Origin: FEN-1219 sp039933105
GTDB taxonomy: Bacteria > Pseudomonadota > Gammaproteobacteria > Steroidobacterales > Rariloculaceae
Assembly: GCA_039933105.1 (NCBI GenBank)
Contig: JBDTOT010000002.1
Span: 124,001 to 188,000 of the forward strand
Direction of reading: 5' to 3'
DNA: 64,000 nucleotides
Of the stretch, positions 44,884-53,319 are shown in pieces. How positions within the stretch are numbered: position 1 is the stretch's first letter; the number at the start of each line of letters is the position of its first letter. The position numbers and the translations under genes were made by a program. Under the pieces are notes generated by a model. That model was not told where the DNA came from and ran no database searches. It worked only from the letters and a program-made list of their open reading frames with translations.

Positions 44884-45323
44884 GGCAGCAACCAACCCCA
44901 GAGGTTGCCGTCCGGAGCGCTGGCACTCGCGATCTGCACGTAGACGTGGCCGCGGCGTACGCCCTCCGCCTGCGCGGCAGTCAATGCCAGCGTGGCCGTA
45001 AAGTCGCCGTTGGGTGCCGCGGGGACCATGAAGTCCGCAATCGCGGGGCCGCGCACGCCCGTGGCCCCGCCCTCGTGCACCCGGGCCACGGTGGCAACGC
45101 CTTTCAGTCCGGTGAAGTTGCCCTTCAGCGTGAGCTTCGTGCCGTTGAGCTCCGCGGTTGCGCTGCCGTGGCCGGTAGTGGCCGCGGCCGTCGATGCTTC
45201 GATAGGTACGGGCGTGAGCCGAATGCGGAACGTGTCGGCGGCGCTCGCGCCTGCCGCAACGCCACAAGCCATCATGGCAACGAACAGGCGCGCGCTGCGC
45301 CCAGCGGTGAATCGCAAGCTCAT
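44880..45323 (-). CDS. CHRD-domain secreted protein
   Basis: A 147-residue exported protein: signal peptide to about residue 29 (LFVAMMACGVAAGASAA), then a CHRD domain (TAELNGTKLTLKGNFTGL, ATVARVHEGGATGVRGPAIADF, GDFTATLALTAAQAEGVRRGHVYVQIASA, DGNLWGWLLP). CHRD domains, first seen in chordin, occur in bacterial envelope proteins of unknown role. The stop overlaps the dehydrogenase ATG by 4 nt, so their products are probably made together. Confidence 0.9.
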   Translation of the reverse strand: MSLRFTAGRSARLFVAMMACGVAAGASAADTFRIRLTPVPIEASTAAATTGHGSATAELNGTKLTLKGNFTGLKGVATVARVHEGGATGVRGPAIADFMVPAAPNGDFTATLALTAAQAEGVRRGHVYVQIASASAPDGNLWGWLLP

Positions 45324-45417
45324 GAGTCCCCCCGGTAGCGACGTCGGCGGTCGAGCTCGACCGCGCTATGCTCCGATTCTACCGACGGCCACCCCGTCGG
45401 GGGTAGCGGCCCGCCGG

Positions 45418-45681
45418 TCAGGGATCGCTAGAGCGCGCGGCGCCTGCGTGCCACAGCGACTCGAATTCGGCCTTGGAGACGTTGCTGTCGAGCATCGCGA
45501 ACGACAACCGGGCCAAGCCGAACCAGCCGGGGCGCGCGTCGCTCGGAATCAGCTGGTGGGTGATCAGGCCGTCGTCGCCAATGCCGAGCTCGCGTTGCAC
45601 CCAGCCATCTTCGTCGACTTCCGTGTAGAGCGCGCCCCGCAGAGTGGCGAGCTCGCTCGGAGTCCATTTCAAGTAGAACAT
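45418..45681 (-). CDS. Small hypothetical protein, DUF6881-like
   Basis: An 87-residue acidic soluble protein, with LRGALYTEVDEDGWVQRELGIGDDGL and VSKAEFESLWHAG. The LYTEVDEDGW...E and EFE.LW spacing resembles small DUF6881 proteins, whose role is unknown to me. No signal peptide. It stands alone; downstream (45381-45399) the bases CCGACGG and CCGTCGG can form a 7-bp hairpin without a T-run. Confidence 0.65.
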   Translation of the reverse strand: MFYLKWTPSELATLRGALYTEVDEDGWVQRELGIGDDGLITHQLIPSDARPGWFGLARLSFAMLDSNVSKAEFESLWHAGAARSSDP

Positions 45682-45822
45682 TCGCCGCCGTCTATTGTTG
45701 TTATACGGGTCCGGCGATTATAGCCAGCGAACCCGTGCCGCCGCCGCGGCGCGACATAACTCCGGCCAATAGAAACTCGTGCGTCGGCCGACGCCCTTAA
45801 TCTGCGGCGCCCGCACCGACGC

Positions 45823-46074
45823 TTAGCTGCGCTCGCGAGGCCGCGCTTCGTTGATGCGCAGCGCGCGGCCGCCCAAGTCTTTGCCGTTCAGTTGCGCGAC
45901 CGCGGCTTCCCCCTCGCTCTGGTTCGGCATCTCGACGAAGCCGAACCCGCGCGAGCGGCCCGTCTCGCGATCCATGAGGATCTTGACGGACGAAACCGCG
46001 CCGTGAGCGGAGAACGCTTGGCGAAGCTCGTCTTCACTCATGCCATACGACAGATTGCCAACATAGATATTCAT
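45823..46074 (-). CDS. RRM RNA-binding protein (cold-shock/Rbp type)
   Basis: An 83-residue single RRM: NIYVGNLSYGMSEDELRQAF (RNP2 = IYVGNL), KILMDRETGRSRGFGFVEM (RNP1 = RGFGFVEM) and ALRINEARPRERS. These small glycine-poor RRM proteins bind single-stranded RNA and are often induced by cold or stress. ATG at 46074 is chosen because the RRM starts immediately. The 205 nt upstream (46075-46279) may hold a long structured 5' leader, but no element is identifiable. Confidence 0.93.
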   Translation of the reverse strand: MNIYVGNLSYGMSEDELRQAFSAHGAVSSVKILMDRETGRSRGFGFVEMPNQSEGEAAVAQLNGKDLGGRALRINEARPRERS

Positions 46075-46279
46075 CGCTACGACTCTCACGCCGTTGCCCG
46101 ACTTGAAAGCGACTCAACCAACGGCGGGGGAAGAGCGCCGAGCGACGATCAGCACCAACGCCCGATGGGCGCTGCGTAGACTCTACGGCGGCGGTTTTGG
46201 CCGGTCAATCCCGGACTCAAGATGGTGACAGACTGCGGAGGGCAGCGACTCCGAGCCGAATGGCCGCGCGTATGGCGCG

Positions 46280-46735
46280 CTAGCGGCGCAGCGGTGTGAC
46301 GGCCGTGAGCCTCACGTCGAGCTCGTCGCCGATCAGGTTCTTGTCGTAGTCGATGTAGATCTCCGTCGGGTAACCGAGCGTCGAGTCATACTGGGCGCGG
46401 ATTTCCACATGGCGCTGCTGCGCGGCCGCGATCAGCTCGAAGAGCCCGTCGACCGTCCAGTAATACTCGAAGTTCTTCTCGGCAGCCGGCACTTCGGTCG
46501 TGGACCCGGCGGGCCTGTGCCGCACGTTCACCACCTTGCCGTCGCGCACGCTGACGACAGTCTCGGGCGGAGAATCGCGGTGGCACTCGCAGAACTTGTG
46601 GTAGCCGTACTCGTAGTTGCCGAGCTTGGCCGCACGCCACTTCGCGCGTGCCGCATCGAACGCGCCGTCGGCGCTCGCGGGCGCGGGCTGTGCGGCAACG
46701 AACAAAACAACGACCAGACACATCACTGCGCGCAT
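46280..46735 (-). CDS. DUF6174 secreted protein
   Basis: A 151-residue exported protein: signal peptide (CLVVVLFVAAQPAPASA), then AKWRAAKLGNYEYGYHKFCECH, VSVRDGKVVNVRH, VDGLFELIAAA, and YDSTLGYPTEIYIDYDKNLIGDELDVRLTAVTPL, the DUF6174 pattern. Function unknown. ATG at 46735 shares TGATG with the stop of the DUF3012 gene, so translation is probably coupled. Confidence 0.85.
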   Translation of the reverse strand: MRAVMCLVVVLFVAAQPAPASADGAFDAARAKWRAAKLGNYEYGYHKFCECHRDSPPETVVSVRDGKVVNVRHRPAGSTTEVPAAEKNFEYYWTVDGLFELIAAAQQRHVEIRAQYDSTLGYPTEIYIDYDKNLIGDELDVRLTAVTPLRR

Positions 46736-46941
46736 CACTTCTTCTCGTCGTTGCCGGCCAGCACGCAGTGGCGCGCGAAATCGAGCGCGTCGTTTGTCGT
46801 CCAGTCGCCGCGCGCCTTATCACGCATCGCAGCGCACCAGCGCTTCGAACCGACTTCGGGTGCGCACGCCGCGATGGCGGCTACGAGACTCGCCATCAGC
46901 ACTGCACGCACCGCAATGGTCGTCGTTACACCCACCTGCAT
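46735..46941 (-). CDS. DUF3012 small lipoprotein
   Basis: A 68-residue lipoprotein: hydrophobic leader AVLMASLVAAIAAC with a lipobox-type cysteine, then APEVGSKRWCAAMRDKARGDWTTNDALDFARHCVL, the DUF3012 signature with two further cysteines. Function unknown. It begins a two-gene unit with the DUF6174 gene. Confidence 0.88.
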   Translation of the reverse strand: MQVGVTTTIAVRAVLMASLVAAIAACAPEVGSKRWCAAMRDKARGDWTTNDALDFARHCVLAGNDEKK

Positions 46942-46976
46942 CGACCTTCTCCGGAAAAAACTAGAACGGCGTCATT

Positions 46977-47321
46977 CTAAACGCGGCCTCGCACGGTCGC
47001 CCACATCAGAACGGCCGCCACGAGCAGCCCGAGATCGCCCCAGCCCGCCCACCTCAACCAGTGATCGGTACCCATCAGGAACGCGCCGATCGGAAAAAAC
47101 GACGCGAGGAAGAACAGCACCAACACGACAGGGTGGCCGTAGGCGGACGCGATGCCCGCGAACACGGCGAACGCGACGAGTGCGAGCGCCATGATCACGC
47201 TCACGCCGGACAGGGGCAGGCCGGCAGCCGGGACCCACAACGTATACGCCCACGCGATCGCGAGTGCAGCCGCGCACAGCATGCCGAGAACGCGCCCCAC
47301 CCAGTTGATTACTTTGGCCAT
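46977..47321 (-). CDS. Hypothetical membrane protein, four helices
   Basis: A 114-residue protein with about four hydrophobic segments (VGRVLGMLCAAALAIAWAYTLW, VSVIMALALVAFAVFAGIASA, VVLVLFFLASFFPIGAFLM, LGLLVAAVLMWATV). I do not recognise the family. ATG at 47321 is favoured because the protein starts with MAKVINW before the first helix; it lies 2 nt after the stop of the upstream small membrane protein gene, so the two are likely one operon. Confidence 0.75.
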   Translation of the reverse strand: MAKVINWVGRVLGMLCAAALAIAWAYTLWVPAAGLPLSGVSVIMALALVAFAVFAGIASAYGHPVVLVLFFLASFFPIGAFLMGTDHWLRWAGWGDLGLLVAAVLMWATVRGRV

Positions 47322-47323
47322 GA

Positions 47324-47560
47324 CTACAGTTTTGCGGACGCAACGACGATGGCCGCCGCGAACAATGTGAGGCCGATTCCGAGCCCCAACCCCGCCCCGA
47401 TCATCGTTCCAATCACGACGTTGCCGGCCACGATACCCACCAGCGCGCCGAGGGCAGTACCCCACAGCACACCGCCCGGAATCGCGAGCTTGCCCCACCA
47501 CGGAAAGAGCTCGGCCTGCGGCGGCGGCGCGTCGGTCGTCCGCTTTGGAGCGTCGGCCAT
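47324..47560 (-). CDS. Small glycine-zipper-like membrane protein
   Basis: A 78-residue protein. A Pro-rich soluble N-terminus (PKRTTDAPPPQAEL) is followed by two hydrophobic, glycine-rich segments (LWGTALGALVGIVAGNVVIGTMIGAGLGLGIGLTLFAAAIVV). The spaced glycines resemble glycine-zipper membrane proteins. Family not recognised. First of the pair with the gene at 46977. Confidence 0.7.
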   Translation of the reverse strand: MADAPKRTTDAPPPQAELFPWWGKLAIPGGVLWGTALGALVGIVAGNVVIGTMIGAGLGLGIGLTLFAAAIVVASAKL

Positions 47561-47624
47561 CAGGTCGCCTGTCGCAGCGCGGCTCGTGTCATCGACATGC
47601 TCCCCCGAGCGGACGCGCAGCGTG

Positions 47625-48692
47625 TCAGAGTCTCGTGACGATCACTTTGCCTTTCGGCGCCTCGCGCAGCTCTTTGTCTTTGTACAGCAGACGATCGGCG
47701 GCGGCCACCACGACCTGCAACGCGTTGCCGTTATCGGGGAACGTGGCGGCGCCCACGTTCGCCTTGATCCGGACCATCTTTACGTCGACCTCGAGCGTTG
47801 TCGAGAACACGACATTACGTATGCGTTGGGCAACTTCTTCGGCGATGTCCTTGTCGGCATTGCTGAGCAACACGACGAACTCGTCGCCACCGTAACGCGC
47901 GACGAGATCGGTCGAGCGCGTCAGCCGCGTCAGCGCCTCCGCCACGAGCTTCACGGCGCGATTGCCGGCGTCATGCCCGTAGGTGTCGTTGATTTCCTTC
48001 AGATGCTCGATGTCGACCATCAGCACGGAGTAGTTTCGGCCTGCGCGATTCGCGGCGTCGTGCTCTTGCTCGGCGAGCCGGGAGAACGCACGCAGGTTGT
48101 AGAGACCGGTCAGCTCGTCGCGATCGGACAGTGCGCGTATGCGGCCCTTGGCCGTGTTGATGTTGTCCACCAACAGCGACGTGCAGAACGCCACGAGCGC
48201 GAACGGCGCCAGCACTCCGACCGCGGCTAGCGCAAACGGCGTGTCCAACCCGGCGCTCCCGAGCGTGAGCCACTCGACCAGCGTGTAGCAGCCGCAGACC
48301 AGGATCATCACGAGAGCGGTGGCGCGTTTGCCGAGCGCGAGTGCGGCCGTAACGATCGGCAGCAGATACAGATTCACGAGCGGGCTCATGATGCCGCCGG
48401 CGAACATGAGCACAGCCGTCAGGAACGCAAGCATCGCGAGAATCTCGATCGCAAGCTTCACGTGCACGTGGGCGGCGAACGGTCGCGCATAACGGAACAG
48501 CAGCACGAACGCCGCGAACACGAGCAACACGCCGAGCACGCCCGGGCTCCTCGCGAGGCCCGGGTTGCCGATGAACAGATACAGCACGACGAGGATCAGG
48601 AGCAGCCATTCGACTTCAGCAATGCTGCGAGCAAACCCGCGCAGCTGGGCCTGCTCGATCTCGAGACTGCGCTCGATCGGATCACGACTCAC
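47625..48692 (-). CDS. Membrane diguanylate cyclase (GGDEF)
   Basis: A 355-residue c-di-GMP synthase with about six hydrophobic segments between residues 20 and 180, then a GGDEF domain: DRDELTGLYNLRAFSRL, VLMVDIEHLKEINDTYGHDAGN and an intact RYGGDEFVVLL. The RSTD motif five residues before GGDEF is a product-inhibition I-site. GTG at 48692 overlaps the yibQ-like stop by 4 nt, tying the gene to the envC-ctpA-yibQ string. The membrane part matches no sensor I know. Confidence 0.92.
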   Translation of the reverse strand: MSRDPIERSLEIEQAQLRGFARSIAEVEWLLLILVVLYLFIGNPGLARSPGVLGVLLVFAAFVLLFRYARPFAAHVHVKLAIEILAMLAFLTAVLMFAGGIMSPLVNLYLLPIVTAALALGKRATALVMILVCGCYTLVEWLTLGSAGLDTPFALAAVGVLAPFALVAFCTSLLVDNINTAKGRIRALSDRDELTGLYNLRAFSRLAEQEHDAANRAGRNYSVLMVDIEHLKEINDTYGHDAGNRAVKLVAEALTRLTRSTDLVARYGGDEFVVLLSNADKDIAEEVAQRIRNVVFSTTLEVDVKMVRIKANVGAATFPDNGNALQVVVAAADRLLYKDKELREAPKGKVIVTRL

Positions 48693-49447
48693 GGCGCACC
48701 CCCTTGCAGCAACACGGACAACGGCACGAGCGCAACGCCACTCGCCTCGAGCGCCGGCAGCTCGCGCTCGAGCAGCGCGAGCGTCGCAGAGTAGGGATGA
48801 CCGATGCCAACCGCCATGCCATGCGCGCGTGCCAACGCGAGCAACCGCTGCCACTGCGCTTCGATGGCAGCGGGCGCGGGATCGGCATCTAGGAACACGT
48901 CGCGGCGCAACGCCGGCACGCCGTGCGCGCGCGCGGTAGCGAAACCTATGCTGGCGGCAGTTGTGTAGCTGTCGACGAAGAACAAGGGCTCGCGGCGGCG
49001 CAGCTCATCCATGAGCCAGCCCATCTGGTCCGCCTGCTGCGTCAGCAGGCTTCCCATGTGGTTGCTGACACCGACGACGAACGGCACGGCGGCGAGATCG
49101 GCCGCCAGCACGGTGGCGAGCTCCGCACGCGACTGGCCGATCTCGAGCGCGCCGGGGCCGGGATTCTCCGCACCACGGAGCGGCTGCATCGGCAGGTGCA
49201 GCACGACCTCTTTGCCCTGCGCGTCCGCCTCGCGCGCGAGCGTTACGGAATGCGTGCCGAACGGCAGCACCGCCACCGCGACGGCGCCAGGCAAACGCAC
49301 GGCGCGCTCGCCTTCTACCAATCGATAGCCGACGTCGTCGATGATCAGCGCGACTCTAGGCAGCGGCTCAGCGACGGCGGGAGCGGCGACTAAAGTCGCT
49401 ATGAGAAGGAAAATGTGGGTAACGACGTCCTCGACGCGACGCATCAC
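48689..49447 (-). CDS. Divergent polysaccharide deacetylase (YibQ family)
   Basis: A 252-residue exported protein: signal peptide (HIFLLIATLVAAPAVA), then PRVALIIDDVGYRLVEGERAVRLPGAVAVAVLPFG, EVVLHLPMQP, GVSNHMGSLLTQQ, FFVDSYTT and VGIGHPYSATLALL. This is the divergent deacetylase 2/YibQ family, found with envC and ctpA; activity unproven, and a role in cell wall or polysaccharide maintenance is inferred. Overlaps ctpA and the GGDEF gene by 4 nt. Confidence 0.9.
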   Translation of the reverse strand: MMRRVEDVVTHIFLLIATLVAAPAVAEPLPRVALIIDDVGYRLVEGERAVRLPGAVAVAVLPFGTHSVTLAREADAQGKEVVLHLPMQPLRGAENPGPGALEIGQSRAELATVLAADLAAVPFVVGVSNHMGSLLTQQADQMGWLMDELRRREPLFFVDSYTTAASIGFATARAHGVPALRRDVFLDADPAPAAIEAQWQRLLALARAHGMAVGIGHPYSATLALLERELPALEASGVALVPLSVLLQGGAP

Positions 49448-50691
49448 GGCGGCGTGGCGGTCGCGATCGAGTCGTAGCTGATGAGCCTGATGGCCTCGAA
49501 GAGTTGGGAGTCGTCGCGCAGCGAGACCGAGCCGCTAGCACCGTGGTATTGCGCGTTAGAGTCGGCGTTGTGGACCACGATGTCGGGCTCGATGCCCAAC
49601 CCGTTGATCGAACGACCGGACGGTGTCAGGTAGCGCGAAGTCGTGAGCTTGATGGCCGTGCCCTCGCCTAGCGGCATGACCGTTTGCACGGAGCCTTTGC
49701 CGTAAGTCGTCTCGCCGACGATGCGCGCGCGGTGATGATCTTGCAGCGCGCCGGCTACGATCTCCGACGCCGACGCCGAGCCGCGATTCACGAGCACAAC
49801 GGTCGGCACGCCTTCGAGCAAATCGCCGGGATGCGCGAACTGCTCGAAGCTCGCCTGCTGCACACGGCCCGAGCCGCTGACGATCAAACCATCGGCCAGG
49901 AATTTATCCGCAACGTGGACGGCGGCATCGAGCACGCCGCCCGGGTTGCCCCGCAGATCGAGCACGACGCCGAGCAGCTTGTCGGTATTCGCCACTGCGA
50001 GTAGCTCGCGCACAGTTGCGTCGAGATCGCGCGGAGTGCTGTCGGTAAACGACGATAGCTTCAGGTATGCGAGACCGTTGCCGAGATACTCGCCCATGAC
50101 GGACTTCACTTGCACGGAGCTGCGCGTCAACGCGAACCGTAGCGGCACCTCGGTGCCGTCGCGCACGACATCGAGCGTCACGGGCGTGCCAGGAGCGCCG
50201 CGCATGCGGGCGACCGTCGCGCTGGCGTCTTTCTCATCGACCGGCACGTTGTCGACCGATACGACCACGTCGCCCGGGCGGATGCCGGCGCGCGCTGCGG
50301 GCGCACCGTCAAGCGGATTCACGACGGTGACCTTGCCGCCGTCGAGATTCACGTCGAGGCCAATGCCGGTGTAGTTGCCCGAGGTGGTGATGCGAATCGC
50401 CTCGTACTGCTCGGCGTTCAAGAAGCTCGAATGCGGATCCAGATCCGACACGATGCCGCGAATCGCGGCTTCGACGATGCGCTTGTCGTCCACGCGATCG
50501 ACGTACTCGCGGCGGACGCGGTCGATGACCTCGGCAATGGTGGCTGCGGATTCGATCGTGGGGTCGGTGGTGGCGACCAGTGCTTTCTGGTGCGTCGTCA
50601 GCGCGGTCCACACGGTCGTGCTGAACGCGAGACTCAAGCCCAACACGACACCGATCACGAGAACGAGAGCGCCACGTAGACTCAGGGTCAT
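49444..50691 (-). CDS. ctpA: S41 C-terminal processing peptidase
   Basis: A 415-residue periplasmic, N-terminally anchored protease (ALVLVIGVVLGLSLAFSTTVW). Parts: N-terminal helical region (VDRVRREYVDRVDDKRIVEAAIRGIVSDLDPHS), PDZ (about 95-175, TGIGLDVNLDGGKVTVVNPLDGAPAARAGIRPGD), and the S41 domain with catalytic Ser in NRGSASASEIVAGALQ and Lys in ETTYGKGSVQT. It trims periplasmic proteins and peptidoglycan hydrolases. In many proteobacteria it directly follows envC; here two genes lie between. Confidence 0.94.
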   Translation of the reverse strand: MTLSLRGALVLVIGVVLGLSLAFSTTVWTALTTHQKALVATTDPTIESAATIAEVIDRVRREYVDRVDDKRIVEAAIRGIVSDLDPHSSFLNAEQYEAIRITTSGNYTGIGLDVNLDGGKVTVVNPLDGAPAARAGIRPGDVVVSVDNVPVDEKDASATVARMRGAPGTPVTLDVVRDGTEVPLRFALTRSSVQVKSVMGEYLGNGLAYLKLSSFTDSTPRDLDATVRELLAVANTDKLLGVVLDLRGNPGGVLDAAVHVADKFLADGLIVSGSGRVQQASFEQFAHPGDLLEGVPTVVLVNRGSASASEIVAGALQDHHRARIVGETTYGKGSVQTVMPLGEGTAIKLTTSRYLTPSGRSINGLGIEPDIVVHNADSNAQYHGASGSVSLRDDSQLFEAIRLISYDSIATATPP

Positions 50692-50778
50692 TGTTTTTAT
50701 TCGATCCCCCGGACGATGCGAATTACCTTAGCACGGACCCCGCGAGCGGGCATCTACGCACCTTTATGTTATGAGCGC

Positions 50779-51189
50779 TCACTTCTTGTGACGCAGCTCT
50801 TCGAGCTTGTCCGGCTCCGGCACGTCCTCGCCCCACAGCACTTTGCCATCCGCGAGGATCAGTTTTTCCCAGTGCACCACGTTGGTGCCGTCGCGCGACG
50901 GGTTGCCGACGACCCTCACCTTGTCGCCCGGCTTGACCTCATCGCCTTTGAATCCGTTGCGCAGCAGCACGGTCCGCGAGCCGCCTTCGGCCAGCCACTC
51001 CTGCTCCTTGCCGTCGGCGCCTTTCACGATCATGTAAATTCGTGCGTGCGGGTTACCCAAGTTGTAGGTCTTGACCACGCCTTCGACCGTGATCTCCTTG
51101 TCCATTTGATAAAAGACCGCCGCGGAATGATGGGCGGCCGCCGGCAGCGCCACGGCCCCAAACACGAACGTCAGTAGAGCGGTCTTCAT
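50779..51189 (-). CDS. DUF6152 secreted protein
   Basis: A 136-residue exported protein: signal peptide (TALLTFVFGAVALPAAA), AHHSAAVFYQMDKEITVEGVVKTYNLGNPHARIYM, GFKGDEVKPGDKVRVVGNPSRDGTNVVHWEKLIL, the DUF6152 pattern. Function unknown; often encoded with secreted metalloenzymes or the type of protein encoded just upstream. ATG at 51189 with GAGG 9-10 nt upstream; a GTG at 51204 would overlap the upstream gene. Confidence 0.88.
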   Translation of the reverse strand: MKTALLTFVFGAVALPAAAHHSAAVFYQMDKEITVEGVVKTYNLGNPHARIYMIVKGADGKEQEWLAEGGSRTVLLRNGFKGDEVKPGDKVRVVGNPSRDGTNVVHWEKLILADGKVLWGEDVPEPDKLEELRHKK

Positions 51190-51200
51190 GGGCGGCATCC

Positions 51201-52031
51201 TCACGGCTTCGTTGGATAGTCTTTGCAGCTGTCGTGCACGAGTTCTAAGTCCGGCACATGCAGCCAGACCTTCCGAAACGTGTAGGGCTCCGTCAACATC
51301 TTCGGGTCCTCGATCGTGACCTCGACTTGGAGCCGACGTGGATCCTCGGCGACGGTATACCGCTCGACCGCGTGCGCCTGCTCGCTGTAGCCGCCGCCGG
51401 AGTACGCGGGGTAGAAGATGTCCGGCGCGAGTCCCACCGTGTCGACCACGAGCGCGCCGTTTTCATAGCGGCCGGTGGAGTGCCCCATCATCGTCGGCGG
51501 CACATCCTTCGGGTGCGTACCGTCCATGTAGATCGTGCGTTTTTGGCTCCACTCCTCGTAGTCGATCACGAGGTTCGCGCCATCCTTGCTGATCTTGATC
51601 GGCAGCGCGTTAACGACCTCGCGGGCAAACCCGTAAGGCTCGCAGTTCAGCGTGGGATCGGTCTCGTCGCTGATCTTCGCGAAAATCTCGAGCGCGGGTG
51701 CGGTCAGATGCGATTTCATCTCTTCACGCGCCATGCCCCAGCTGCGCCCGATCAGGGCCATGACCGGAAGTTTGTCGTTCGCTGGGTCGTTCAAGAGTTC
51801 GCGGACCTGCGCGACGGTCTTGTCGGTGCAGCCGTTGAAGCAGGCCCAGTCCTCGACTCGCCAGAAGTCGTTGTCGCGCGTCGTCATGACTCCGCTCCAC
51901 GCGCCTTCGAGGTTCAACGCCGGCGCTGCAGCAGCGGCCGGTTTCGCCGCCGTGGGCTCAACGGGCTTCGAGCAACCGCACAGCGCTGCCGCACATACAA
52001 CCGCAATCAATAGGCCCGGGGTGTATCTCAT
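51201..52031 (-). CDS. Uncharacterised lipoprotein
   Basis: A 276-residue lipoprotein: GLLIAVVCAAALCGCSKP with a lipobox cysteine, an Ala/Pro linker, then a family I know only as uncharacterised secreted proteins found with DUF6152: GAWSGVMT, CEPYGFAREVVNALPIKI, KRTIYMDGTHPKDVPPTMMGHSTGRYENGALVVDTVGL, AHAVERYTV, LQVEVTIEDPKMLTEPYTF, HDSCKDY. The remnant at 38852 belongs to the same family. Start at 52031 is set by the lipoprotein signal. 11 nt before the DUF6152 start. Confidence 0.85.
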   Translation of the reverse strand: MRYTPGLLIAVVCAAALCGCSKPVEPTAAKPAAAAAPALNLEGAWSGVMTTRDNDFWRVEDWACFNGCTDKTVAQVRELLNDPANDKLPVMALIGRSWGMAREEMKSHLTAPALEIFAKISDETDPTLNCEPYGFAREVVNALPIKISKDGANLVIDYEEWSQKRTIYMDGTHPKDVPPTMMGHSTGRYENGALVVDTVGLAPDIFYPAYSGGGYSEQAHAVERYTVAEDPRRLQVEVTIEDPKMLTEPYTFRKVWLHVPDLELVHDSCKDYPTKP

Positions 52032-52139
52032 GCGTCCTCGCAATACGCTGGCGGGCGCCGAAGGGGCGCCGCGCGGCGTGCCGTGGTTTCGGCGCGATGA
52101 TAGCAAGATGGGGCGCCGCGAACAGCGGACGCGCGCGGC

Positions 52140-53309
52140 TCAACGGGACGTCGGCCGCGTGATCCAGGTGTGGGGATTAACAGGCTCGCCCTTGAAGCGA
52201 ATCTCGAAGTACAGGGCCGGCCGCGGCGCTCCCCCGGTGTCGCCCACTTGAGCAATCGTCTCGCCGGGCTGCACCCAGTCGCCGGACTCCTTCAGCAGCG
52301 CCTCGTTGTGGCCGTACAGGCTCATGTAGCCGCCACCATGATCGATGATCAGCAGCAGCCCCAGGCCCGGCAACCAGTCCGCGAACGCGACGCGACCGTG
52401 ATACACGGCGCGGACCGGCACACCCGCCGCCGCTTCGAGCAGTACCCCGTTCCATTTCACAACGCTGCCGGCACGCGGCTGGCCGAAATCCCCGGCGAGG
52501 CGGCCTTGCACCGGCCAGGCAAGCTTGCCCTTTAGCTTGGCGAACGGCTGGTCGCCTTCGACCGGCAGACCGGCCATCAGCTGGCGCAGCTGTTCGACCA
52601 GGTCCGATAGCCGCTTCTCCTCGCCGTGTAACTTGGCCACGGCTGCGCTGTCGTCCTTGATGCTCGAGTCGAGGCGCGTGACCACGGCCCCGCGTTCGTC
52701 CCGTGCCTTCGCGAGCGCGGCGACCTGCGTGGCCTGCGCGCCTTCGAGGTCCTTGAGCTCGGCTTCCACGCGCCCGGTGTCGGCGTTCAACGCAGCGAGC
52801 CTGTCGAGATCGATGCCGACGGCCGCAATGCGCGCGCTACGTGCGCGGTTCAAGTAGTCGTAGTAGACCAACATGCGGCCGAGCGTTGCGGGACTCTCCT
52901 GCGACAGCAGCAGCTTGAACACTTCGGCGCGCCCTGTGATGTAGCTCATGCGCGCCTGCGCTCCCAGCGCGGCGCGTTCGGCCGCGAGCCGCTGATTCGC
53001 GCGGTCCGTCTGATCGCCGAGCGCGCGCCGGGCCGCGCGTTGCTCGGCCAGCTTCGCGCGCACGTCGGCCAGTTTGCGCGTCGCCGCCGCGCTCTCGACT
53101 TCGGCTGCGCGCAGCGCCTTCGCGCCTTCGTCGCGCCGGGCGCTATCGCGCGTCAGCCGGGTCTCGAGGTCTTTGATCTCTTTGCGTACTGTCTTCAGCG
53201 CGGCCTCACTCTTGCGCTGGTCCTGCGCGCTCGCGAGCGACCACGCGAGGGCGGCGCCCGCGAGCACGAGCGCAACGCGGCGCCACGATAAGAATCGGTC
53301 CCCCTGCAT
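52140..53309 (-). CDS. envC: EnvC-type murein hydrolase activator
   Basis: A 389-residue periplasmic protein: signal peptide (VALVLAGAALAWSLASA), a long coiled coil (about 30-245, e.g. TVRKEIKDLETRLTRDSARRDE), then a C-terminal LytM/M23 domain (about 265-385) with GVPVRAVYHGRVAFADWLPGLG, IIDHGGGYMSLYGHNEAL and PALYFEIRF. The zinc ligands of active M23 enzymes are incomplete, as in EnvC, which activates amidases at the division site. It starts the envelope cluster with ctpA, yibQ and the GGDEF gene, and is 11 nt downstream of kdpE. Confidence 0.93.
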   Translation of the reverse strand: MQGDRFLSWRRVALVLAGAALAWSLASAQDQRKSEAALKTVRKEIKDLETRLTRDSARRDEGAKALRAAEVESAAATRKLADVRAKLAEQRAARRALGDQTDRANQRLAAERAALGAQARMSYITGRAEVFKLLLSQESPATLGRMLVYYDYLNRARSARIAAVGIDLDRLAALNADTGRVEAELKDLEGAQATQVAALAKARDERGAVVTRLDSSIKDDSAAVAKLHGEEKRLSDLVEQLRQLMAGLPVEGDQPFAKLKGKLAWPVQGRLAGDFGQPRAGSVVKWNGVLLEAAAGVPVRAVYHGRVAFADWLPGLGLLLIIDHGGGYMSLYGHNEALLKESGDWVQPGETIAQVGDTGGAPRPALYFEIRFKGEPVNPHTWITRPTSR

Positions 53310-53319
53310 GCGCAGGAGT

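Noticed and set aside
45381..45399. CCGACGG/CCGTCGG inverted repeat as a terminator
   Set aside because: A 7-bp stem is possible but there is no T-run on either strand; kept only as a note under the neighbouring gene.
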